Shown here piece after piece: positions 1-9,183 of a stretch of 64,000 bases of DNA. A program made the position numbers and the translations under genes. The DNA is taken from NCBI GenBank assembly GCA_905250025.1, contig CAJNOJ010000054.1:415989-479988 (forward strand). Reading direction: 5' to 3'. The notes under the pieces are model-generated. The model did no database searches and was not told the origin of the DNA. It saw nothing but the letters and a program-made list of their open reading frames with translations. The first letter of the stretch is position 1; every line of letters starts with the position of its first letter. This DNA is from Adineta ricciae. Taxonomy: Eukaryota; Rotifera; Eurotatoria; Adinetida; Adinetidae.

Positions 1-1594
1 TTGAAAAAACATTTTCTTTCTCCAAATACAATTAAATCAATAACAAAACGAAATCACATTTTTTCATCGTATGGCAATGTGTGTTTTCGTGGCGAACCAG
101 AGGTACATTGTGCATTTGTCATTAATTATCTGTGAAAATAAATCATTTTTGTAAAACTAACGCAATGAAAATTATTTTCTTTTTCTATTAAGAAATTTTT
201 CGTGTGTGATTAAATAGTTTATCAAAATAGGTGTCGACGCATCTGACCTTTCTATCAGAAGAAGAAAACATAGCGTAACGAATGAAATCTTCAAGTGTTT
301 CAAACATACAGAAATTTGTGGAATATCTGATCCAATAAAGAAATAATTAGAAAACGCGCACACTTTAACGTGTTTTCGTTCGGTGAGTATGTTCGATCAC
401 AAAAAAATAAAATGCAATTAAACACCTTTTCCCTTTCTGGTTCGAGCAGCTTTTCTCAAAACACATCAGGATTGATTTTTGATGAATTATAACGTAAATT
501 TCATCGTTAACAACTTGTCTGCTATTGACTTATCCTCTCAGTGAAATAACCTTCAAATTACCTAAGATTTTAATCTTCAGCTCGATCGATTTACCATCTA
601 CGCTTGACTTTTGCCTTGCCCTTAAGCTCTCACATCAGATCATATAACAGCATTTCATTCTTTTTACTTTTCTTTTCGTCTTTATTCAATACATTGTATT
701 CTCATAGAGACGAGATATCGACAATTAGTGTCTATTCATTTTCAGATAGATTTAGTAACCAAAACAGATTAGTCCTCGAGATGATGATTAGATAATATGT
801 TGCTCTAGCCAGTCAATCTGACAGAGACATTTAATTATTCTCAGAATTAATCATATTTTCTGCCAATTATATGTTTTGTGTAAACATATCGAACATATGA
901 GTCTCATCGAATACCATTCTCATCATTCCAACAATGGATTTCTCTTTTTTTTTCGATGAGAATTCGTCGATTGATTACACTCAAGGTTTATTAAGATCTT
1001 TCTCGAAGTTATTCGCCCGAAGACGACATCAACAGAATAAATCTAAACAATCGTCTATGATTTCATGTTAGTACGTCTAAGGTGGTACTTGAATGATTAA
1101 TGAATCGTCTGCTAACTTTATTACAACATCGGACATGTGAACTTCGACTAATGGTTATAGGTAGAATCAATCGAAATGTTTCTCATTGTTTGAGTATGTA
1201 GTCATAGTCGAGTTATAAATGAGTCCGATTCGAATAACTTCATATCCGGTGTGATGTAATCGTCGAAATTGTTTTATAAATAACCGTTCGCCTGCGAGGC
1301 TTTTTACTAAAGGAAATTACAAAACAAGGCATATGTTTTTTTTTTTGGAACAATCAATCAATCATCAACGATTACTATTCGTTGAAGTTAAAACGAGCTT
1401 TTTGTCCGAGGAAAAAACTTCGATGATCGATAATTTGTTTGTATAGAAAAGTGATGTTGATATTTGAAAGAAGAGATTTGTATGAAACAATACATATATT
1501 TAAATAAATGTTTTCTATAGACGTCCAAAGAGGAAAGAGAGAAAAGGGGGTAAGACGCAGACAACATATAAAAAGAGAGAACGAGAGCAAAATG
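1..1594. other. Intergenic, no gene recognised
   Basis: AT-rich sequence with only short reading frames of biased, low-complexity composition on either strand. No conserved domain, splice-linked exon series or RNA gene could be recognised. It includes the 3' flank of the minus-strand coiled-coil gene that ends at 1595. Confidence 0.6.
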
Positions 1595-3956
1595 TTAAGT
1601 GATAGTCACAGTTAACATATTGGATGATAAGGGTAAAGAGAATTTCTTATTCGTCGGTATTGTTGAATGATATTTTCGGTTAGGTGTTGTACTGATTTTC
1701 GAAGTGGATTTGAGACTTTTACGTTTTCCGATTGAATGATGATATGGATCAGAAAAGCGAACTTTATTTGATTTCGATAATTTGATTTTCTCCTGTTGTT
1801 CATCGTCATCTGTACTTAAGATCAAATTTTGTTTGGATTTCTTTCGCTGTGATGATGTTGGACGGATTCGATGCGCTTGAGTTGCATGTTTCTCTCGATC
1901 ACTTGGTTCGTCATCAATATTATCATACAAATGTTCACTCGACGATGTCGAAGACGATTCATTAAGCTTTTCATCAACAGTAATACCGCGTAGACGTAAA
2001 CGTTGTCGAAACAATTCTTCTTGCAACTTAATCGTATGTTCGAGATTATCATGTGTTGTGTACATTGTACAAGCAGCATTCAAAACACGTTCGAGCGATT
2101 CAATCTCATCGGAATATGTACTACTAGGTAAGCTTTCAGCAGTGTTATAAGCACTTGAGCTACTTTCATTATGCTTTGTCGATGATGTCGAACAGTGATG
2201 ATGGGAACAAGATGATTTTGTAGATGATCGATCGGTTGTCGAGAGAGCAGGTGATGATAAAGATTGATTCAAAGTTGCTTGAGGTGTAGCAGATATGTAT
2301 TCTGGATCTTGTTCAGATTGAAGTGTATAATATTTAGGTTGCTAAACAAGATACATTCAGTACAATCACTTTGTTTCAGAGCCATTCATACCTGTTCTTG
2401 ATTTTGATTTGATTCATGTACTTGTAATTGACTAAAACATTGTTCAATGGTGTTATCCTATGAAACACGATAAATTGATTATGAAAGAGAAAAAAACAAG
2501 AACTGCTTTATTACATTGCGTGAACAATTGGAACAGATTGTTGCAAAATGATTTTCATCTGTTTGAGTAGAAAGATTTTGAAATGCTTTAGTTTCGTCGT
2601 TAGCCTATGAAATGACAAAATTAATGATTAAAAAAATAAATCATATCCATCAAAATTCAAATGCCCTAGGATACACTTTTGTACAGTTTCTTTAACAATG
2701 CTTTTCGCGTAATCATACTCTCGCACTTCTACTACTTTAATCCATCAAAGAAACCAAAAGAGCAAATGACGTCGTCGCCGTCACCGTCTGTCTTTGTTTT
2801 AGTATAGTAAAGATTGTCTGACTGCCTGAAGGTACATTTTATATGATCCTTCATCATAAATTCTTGACGAACATATCGAAAGAATCTAATAAAATTCATG
2901 AAGAAAAAAGAAGCAATAACTTTCTGTTGTTTTTTTCTTTCATATTCAACAAGTATCTTCTTAACCGATAGACGACACAATCATTGAGATTGTTCCTTAC
3001 TATGAATGAAGAGAGATTAATTATCTGATTCTATTATATTATAGTCTATAAATCATTAATGAATGTTGATCTGATCCATCGTTCAACACTCCTTTTCTGA
3101 CCACCACCACCCATTGTCAAAAGAAAACAAACTAACACGTTTATAGACACCAGACCAAACCAATTAAATCGAGGAAAGAAAAAGTGAGATGAAAATCGAA
3201 TGAAGTGTGAAAACCTTTTCATATTTTGTCATTCAATTATCACTTGACTCTGTTTGATCAAAACCAGCTCGTGTTCTTCTCTCTGGTTCAGATCAATTTA
3301 CATAACGCTATCATGTCAAAAAAGAAACGAAGATGAACGGCTCAATTGTTTGTAATCGAGTTAAAGGGCCATGTGTCTTTTTAGAGTTAAACGAACAAGC
3401 AAATGCCGATCTGATTATTATTTCAAAGTGAACAAATACACAAACATGTGCGTTTTTATAGGATGATTGACGCTTGACTGTCTGAATAATCAGCAAGAAT
3501 GAGGATGTTTCGAAAAGAAGAAGAAAATTTGCTCATTTTGAAACATTTCATCGCTAAATCTGTCTGTGTTAAACAAACAGAATAGGTTAAGCTGAATCTT
3601 GAAGGATATACTCAATTAATCCTTCTAAAATATCTTGTTTATTTTCATTTGTGTTTCTTAGCGAATAAATATCACAAGTTCTCTCATGAAGATGAACGAC
3701 ATACCTTTCTGTGTTGTTGATGCTTGTAGATCAAGTGTGCCATCTTCTTTTTATTCTGTTGTAAATCATTATATAATATGCCAATACGTTTGAGTAATTC
3801 GCGTTCTTTTCTTTCATGTCGAAGTTTCAATTCGTCGATAATCGTTTTCAATTGTTCAATTGTTTGACATTTTTCGTCGAGAAGACGCTTTGTCGACATC
3901 AAGTCAATGCTCGATTGTTGTTTATTATAACGAGATAATGTCGGTGAACTGAACAT
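1595..3956 (-). CDS. Coiled-coil protein, unknown function (4 exons)
   Basis: I do not recognise the family. Four exons join in frame with GT-AG borders: 3705-3956, 2515-2604, 2392-2457 and 1595-2341, giving 384 residues. The first exon has a charged heptad-like coiled coil (about residues 20-75, rich in Glu, Lys and Leu). The middle exons carry a short motif with two cysteines three apart (CSNC). The long last exon is Ser/Thr-rich and low complexity at its start, has an acidic Ser-rich patch, and ends in a basic tail containing VRFSDP. The lengths of exons 2-4 are all multiples of three. The first intron (about 1.1 kb) is far longer than others in this window, so exon 1 could belong to a separate transcript or a small exon could be missed. 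A cytoskeletal or centrosomal role is only a guess from composition. Confidence 0.6.
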
Positions 3957-4876
3957 ATTGTCTATCTAGAAAATCGAGAAGTTGATCGATATCTTTATAC
4001 CAAGAGGAAATTGACAACGGCGCCGTTTATATGAGTCTATGTATATGTTACTGAGAAGGACATCCGTCTAGTATGAAACCGGATTTACATATATACTTGA
4101 GTATCAAGTTCTCATCATTGAAACAATCTGTCTAGATATGAAATTTGTTCTATAATACGAATAGAGAAAAGAATGAAAATAAGCTAATCCGATCGATCCC
4201 ATTTACTCACTCATATACATCAAGATATGATGTTCATCTTCATTCTTTTCTTTTTTCCTTCGTCAGGAGAACAAATCTTCTTTCTCGATTGTCGATTTAT
4301 GGACAAGAAAGAAAAAATATATATATCTAGGATATGAGAGAAGAGAAGAAATCGAAGGGGAAAAGCGAGACATGAGAGAAAAAGATAGAGCGAAAGACAG
4401 GAGCTTTTTCCTTCTCTAATTATATAACATTGATCTAACCTGACATACACACACAACAGTAACAACAGCATTTTCTCTATCCATCATACATTTCCTGCTT
4501 GACGTTCGTTCATTCGTCAAGCAGATACAATCCACTAGCTGTATGCTGCTTGTGCATCTGCACACATAACCTCTTCTCTTCCTTCGTCTCAACGATTGAA
4601 TGTATGCATATACATACGGGGCAGGTTCAACAAGATTGATTTTTCTCTTCTCTCTCTCGCTCCTTCTTCTCTCATTCTTTCTTGCTCCATGGGTATATGT
4701 AAATATGTTCTTTCNGAACGAATGAAAACAATGACTGACGTTCTCTCTTTTGTATCTATCTATCCTGTTCGTGTTCAGTCTATTCTAGACAATGGATAGT
4801 CATCCATATAAATATACATCGATTTTCTTCATGTTCATTCGTATCAACAGCAATCGAGGCCTCGTTCAACAACGCA
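3957..4876. other. Intergenic with single-N assembly mark at 4715
   Basis: No gene was recognised. The stretch is rich in TCTCT and GAGA runs (4330-4400, 4640-4680). A lone N at 4715 interrupts the sequence. The ART-TPR duplication begins just after this interval. Confidence 0.55.
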
Positions 4877-5124
4877 AACAAGCAATCCTGTCAAATTACA
4901 CGTATGTCCTCACTTTTGATACCGAGTAATGTGTTAAACATGATTGTGTCCGTGAAGGCCTTCGATACACATACATATGTCCGTATGTATGTGTATTGCC
5001 TTTCTTGGATGGGTCTGTCCCCGCGATGTTTCATCATTACTATCTCTATACAGAGTTCTACTCTGTACGCGCGCGCGGGCGAATCATTACTTTTTATTTC
5101 AAACAAAAAAGGTACAGTAATCTT

Positions 5125-7317
5125 TTATTTCCTCATTGCTCTTTTACAAATTTCGATACTTTCTTTTACGTCTTTTATATGAGGGTGATTCGCCGGTAAT
5201 GCACGTTGACGAATGTCCAGAGCGCGTTCGAAATAGGTAAGTGCTTTCGAATAGTCCTTAGTGTTGTAGTACACCACACCGATGTTGTTGTACGAAGTAG
5301 CCAAATCAGGGTGATTCGAAGGAAGAGTTTTCTCGCATATTGCAAGATCTTTTTCATAGAATGAAAGTGCTTTCGAATACTCTCCCATGTTCTTGTACAC
5401 CCCACCGATGTTGTTGTACGAAGTAGCCAACGAAGGATGATTCGAAGGAAGAGTTTTTTGGTAGATTTCAAGTGCTTTTTCATAGAATGAAAGTGCTTTC
5501 GAATACTCTCCCATGTTGTCATACACCAAACCGATGTTGTTGTACGAAGTAGCCAGCGAAGGGTGATTCGAAGGAAGAGTTTTTTCTCTAATTTCAAGTG
5601 CTTTTTCATAGAATGAAAGTGCTTTCGAATACTCTCCCATGTTCTTGTACACCGTACCGATGTTGTTGTACGAAGTAGCCAAATTAGGGTGATTCGAAGG
5701 AAGAGTTTTTTCGTTGATTTCAAGTGCTTTTTCATAGAATGAAAGTGCTTTCGAATACTCCCCCATGTTCTTGTACACCCCACCGATGTTGCTGTACGAA
5801 GCAGCCAAATGAGGGTGATTCGAAGGAAGAGTTTTTTCGTTGATTTCAAGTGCTTTTTCATAGTATTTTATAGCCATTTTATAATCACCTTGACCATCTT
5901 TTAAGCAGCCAAGTTGATGATAATAGAGTGCTCTGTCATTGTTATCAGACGCTTGTTCCAGTAACACAGTGTACAGCTCTTCGGCTTTATCCAACTGTCC
6001 TATTTGAAGTAACAATTTACCCAATCGATGCCATCCTGTACTACCTTGAACTTCACTTTCAATACGGTTCGTTAACACACGCAGTTGTGGATCGTCATCG
6101 GCAGTCAACTGGAGTTGTACCTCATGGTAAAGTTTATTCTTATCACCTGTTTGTCGAATTGTACCAACTCGAAATACGCTGTGCATGGAAAAAAGGATCT
6201 CTGCTTCGTCTTCGAAATAACTAAAATCTCCAATCGATGCGAATGGAGTAGTACCAATATTCGGATCGATTGTGATCACGAACAGAACACCCACCTTGTC
6301 GGGATCACCGAGAGCGCTGCAGGTGAACTCAAGAGATTTCTCTTGTTTGATACTGGTGGATAAGAAGTTGTTAAAAGATAAAAGACTACCAACAGTTTTT
6401 GATAACTGGTCAAAATCTGTCTTGGATAGTCCCTGCCCACGGTAGACTACGAAAGGTTTTCGTCTGTAACTACTGACCTGTTCTTTGTGTAGCTGTTCTA
6501 TTTGTTTGTGTAAATCATGGAGGAAAAACCCCATGTTAATAATGACTTCGCCATCCAAAGTGCGAAGTGCTTGATTAAGCATTTGGTAGGTAAAACACTC
6601 GCGTGTATACCACCATATGGCCTGGTCTGGACAATATTCACGTTCGAACTCACCGATAATATTTTGCTCTGCGAAGTTGCCTTGAAAACGCTGACGACAG
6701 TAATTAGCCAGGTCTTTGATTGCTTGCTTGTCGTGTTTCATGTCGAGGAGAATCTTCTTAAATATTTGCGTGTACATAAAACTGGGTTCCAGTTGATTGA
6801 GATTGGTATTGGAACCCTCTCCTCTTGCGGTGACAAAACTCATGGCGATGGAGTCTTGATTATGTTGTTTAACACCCGTGGTCAGCGCTTCACAGATTTC
6901 TTTGATATTTGTGTGAACACCTTTGACTTTTGACCAGTTCTTTGCCCAGGTTTCATTGCTGGATTTGTTGCCACAGAAGATGTAGATGGCATTCACTTGT
7001 GGAATGCCGTGAATCTCGGGAACCAAGTGTTGACCTAAAGATCCCGATGTGATGACGAAAGCTTTTTCATCACCAATGCTGTTAAGGAATTGAAGGCAGG
7101 CGTCTGGTTGAGTACATATGTTAACATCATTGACGACACTTCGTAAGTGTTTCAAAGTGTTCTGGTAGTCTTGGTCCTTTTCATCGATGTTGCCATCCAC
7201 CCAAACTAAGAGGTAGTTTTGGACCATGCGTTGTCGCGGTTGATTACCATGCTTTCTTGTCGTGGAACTTGATTTTGATTTTTGTGCGTCCATTTTATTG
7301 AATAAACTGAAATTCAC
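5125..7317 (-). CDS. ART-TPR protein, copy A (intact)
   Basis: Predicted arginine-type mono-ADP-ribosyltransferase, which would move ADP-ribose from NAD+ to a protein. It has 730 residues in one exon. Residues about 31-160 alternate beta strands and helices (LLVWVD start), like a response-regulator or other Rossmann-type fold. Residues 175-285 are helical and include YTRECFTYQMLNQALR, typical of the ART lead-in. The catalytic ART core spans about 288-400 with the R-S-E signature: R293 (VYRGQG), S320-T321-S322, and E371-A-E373. Five 42-residue kinesin-light-chain-type TPRs plus a capping half-repeat fill about 470-728. The repeats are almost identical to each other and vary mostly at the same few positions. 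All catalytic residues are present, so activity is likely. The start MNFSLF is shared with copy C. The target and biological role are unknown. Confidence 0.9.
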   Translation of the reverse strand: MNFSLFNKMDAQKSKSSSTTRKHGNQPRQRMVQNYLLVWVDGNIDEKDQDYQNTLKHLRSVVNDVNICTQPDACLQFLNSIGDEKAFVITSGSLGQHLVPEIHGIPQVNAIYIFCGNKSSNETWAKNWSKVKGVHTNIKEICEALTTGVKQHNQDSIAMSFVTARGEGSNTNLNQLEPSFMYTQIFKKILLDMKHDKQAIKDLANYCRQRFQGNFAEQNIIGEFEREYCPDQAIWWYTRECFTYQMLNQALRTLDGEVIINMGFFLHDLHKQIEQLHKEQVSSYRRKPFVVYRGQGLSKTDFDQLSKTVGSLLSFNNFLSTSIKQEKSLEFTCSALGDPDKVGVLFVITIDPNIGTTPFASIGDFSYFEDEAEILFSMHSVFRVGTIRQTGDKNKLYHEVQLQLTADDDPQLRVLTNRIESEVQGSTGWHRLGKLLLQIGQLDKAEELYTVLLEQASDNNDRALYYHQLGCLKDGQGDYKMAIKYYEKALEINEKTLPSNHPHLAASYSNIGGVYKNMGEYSKALSFYEKALEINEKTLPSNHPNLATSYNNIGTVYKNMGEYSKALSFYEKALEIREKTLPSNHPSLATSYNNIGLVYDNMGEYSKALSFYEKALEIYQKTLPSNHPSLATSYNNIGGVYKNMGEYSKALSFYEKDLAICEKTLPSNHPDLATSYNNIGVVYYNTKDYSKALTYFERALDIRQRALPANHPHIKDVKESIEICKRAMRK

Positions 7318-7351
7318 AGTATTTTGTTTTGTTGTGAAAATGAAGAAATTC

Positions 7352-7383
7352 GCTTCTTTTTTATATAGGCAGCGAATGACGTC
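7352..7383 (-). promoter_or_regulatory. TATA box and CRE-like site, ART copy A
   Basis: Read on the minus strand, a CTATATAAAA TATA box (7359-7368) lies about 45 bp upstream of the copy A start codon. A CRE/ATF-like GACGTCA site (7377-7383) lies just beyond it. The same arrangement is kept upstream of copy C, where the surrounding sequence has drifted slightly. The motifs are seen directly; promoter activity is inferred. Confidence 0.55.
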
Positions 7384-8262
7384 GTTCTTTTCTTGAATCT
7401 TTTCGGGGACAAAAGTATTTCTGTTATCTGTTGGTTCTTAAACAAACTCTCACAGGAAAAAAATAGAGAAGATAAGAAAAACACTCACAAAAAAGTGACT
7501 TCACTACGCTCGAAACAGGTAAAGAAGATAAGAATTCAGTTAGGAACTTGGTTATTTTTTCTTCCAACTTTGTCTTGTCGACACTTTTCAGGTAATACAA
7601 GTAACGCTCATCGAAAGAATTCGCTGACTCTTTTTCTTAAAGAATCACATTTGAGGATGAGTAGAAACAAACTGATTTTAATTCCACAAGGAATATAATT
7701 TAAGACAATGGTTATAGTTTATTTTGATTCATCCTTTTAATTATCGTTTATGATCTTAACCCTTAAAAACCGAGATGTTCGTTCCAAGGGACATTGGATT
7801 AATCGCGGTAGAACAGAGGAGTTAAGTTGTATTCATGAAAGCTACGGTTTTTCTGAACAAAGACAGTCAAGATGAATGTGTGACGGAGGAAAATCACGCT
7901 AAAACAGTTTTCGCGAACTTCGACATAACTTCGAGTGCGAGTCTATTTTTAAGCAAAATTGGGTGCGCGGATATTTCTATATCTTGGCATATAGAATACA
8001 GATTTTGAGTAATATCATGAGAACCAATCGTAAACTGTAATATAAAACAACTTTGCGCGTTTTTTACTATTATAACAAGCCATTGTGACGTGGTAAAAAA
8101 AGTACCGTTTTACAGGCATTTTAGCATAGTAGCCTAGGTACTTGTAAAGTTTTTGCTCAGTCAATAATCGCAGATACCTCAAAATATTATGAGAGTAAAT
8201 TCACGGTGGTCCTGAACCATGCTACATGGTCACCCAAGCGAAAAACTATTAGGATCATACTT

Positions 8263-8281
8263 CACCCAGATCGTCTGGGTG
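8263..8281. repeat. Short hairpin in upstream block of unit A
   Basis: A perfect 7-bp inverted repeat (CACCCAG / CTGGGTG) encloses a 5-base loop, ATCGT. The equivalent hairpin in unit C (13959-13977) keeps both arms and changes only the loop (GCCGT). No function is known. Confidence 0.5.
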
Positions 8282-8452
8282 GAAAACATTTTTAGCACCA
8301 CCCAACGGTTTTGACCATGATACATGCATATCAGCGCTGGAACCGGTCCGGTAAAAAACGGAAATTCATCGGTTGATATTTATAAAAAAGTTTTTATCAC
8401 AATGCATCTTCCGAATTTCTGTATGGAGAAGGTAAAAAAATACATTATCAAT

Positions 8453-9081
8453 ATATCTATATAGACCTTTTCCAAATTATCGGCAATGTAATAATTTTTC
8501 GATACAGATTGAATACTGATTGCTAGTGGCGTAACCAGGATTCAATTGATGGTTGGGCGCCGCCCTAAAGATTTTTCACGTTTTTTTTATATAGCATATG
8601 ATATTCTTGTCTCGTAGAATAAACATACAATATGTATTTACAACGCGAAAAAGCTCTCGGTACCATCTCTGGTGGAATTCAAAATGTGAAACACAATTCA
8701 TTTGGTCTGCTCGTTGTGATAAAGTTTCATAGTTAGTCTACTTGCCTCTCGATCACTTGTACGAAGGATCGGATGAGTTTGGGGTTTGCCAGGGTGACAT
8801 TGTTTTGCCCAAACACTGAAGCCCTTTCCTAACGGAAAACCTGTCCCGGTCTTGTTTAAATTCCTTTGTTTGCCAATCTGTCAGAGATATTTTTCACATA
8901 CCTGCTGAATGAGATATCACTAATAACATTGTATACTGGTACGCTTTTTCAATTAAAATGTGATGTTCCAGTGTACATTTTAGTATTTTCGTCAACTAGG
9001 AAACGTCCCGCAGGATCGTGTCGATATGATTAAGGTACTGTTTTGAATTCCAATCCCCACGAGGCTGGAATCGATTCGAAA
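8453..9081. other. Unit-specific spacer with transposon-like end
   Basis: This spacer is not shared with unit C. At 8525-8570 it carries the word AGTGGCGTAACCAGG followed by GC-rich GGGCGCCGCCC, resembling termini of decayed DNA transposons I have seen in many animals. No reading frame or terminal repeat pair could be completed because the spacer runs into the 90-base gap at 9082. No gene was seen. Confidence 0.35.
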
Positions 9082-9171
9082 NNNNNNNNNNNNNNNNNNN
9101 NNNNNNNNNNNNNNNNNNNNNNNNNNNNNNNNNNNNNNNNNNNNNNNNNNNNNNNNNNNNNNNNNNNNNNN
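9082..9171. other. Assembly gap, 90 Ns
   Basis: A run of Ns separates the unit A spacer from the 3' flank of unit B. Its length may be nominal. Confidence 0.99.
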
Positions 9172-9183
9172 TACGCATGCTAC

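Larger units (their letters stand above)
4877..8452 (-). repeat. Segmental duplication unit A (complete)
   Basis: This block contains the 3' flank, an intact ART-TPR gene and about 1.1 kb of upstream DNA. Its 3' flank (from about 4877) recurs at about 9184. Its upstream block (7318-8452) recurs almost base for base at 13023-14148. The match to unit C ends abruptly after the shared words aaaaaatacattatcaata. Unit A differs from unit B by a 27-bp insertion near 4947. It is the only complete unit of the array. Confidence 0.85.

Noticed and set aside
2668..2735. Possible small exon encoding an amphipathic helix (DYAKSIVKETVQK), resembling a PKA-anchoring helix
   Set aside because: Its entry and exit phases do not match the flanking exons of the coiled-coil gene, and it lacks a good donor.
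5175..5861. Second long minus-strand frame rich in Lys/Leu/Arg repeats across the TPR array (also 9450-10010)
   Set aside because: It is the alternate frame of the 126-bp TPR repeats. A repeat length divisible by three keeps shadow frames open, and the TPR frame is the one with known protein similarity.
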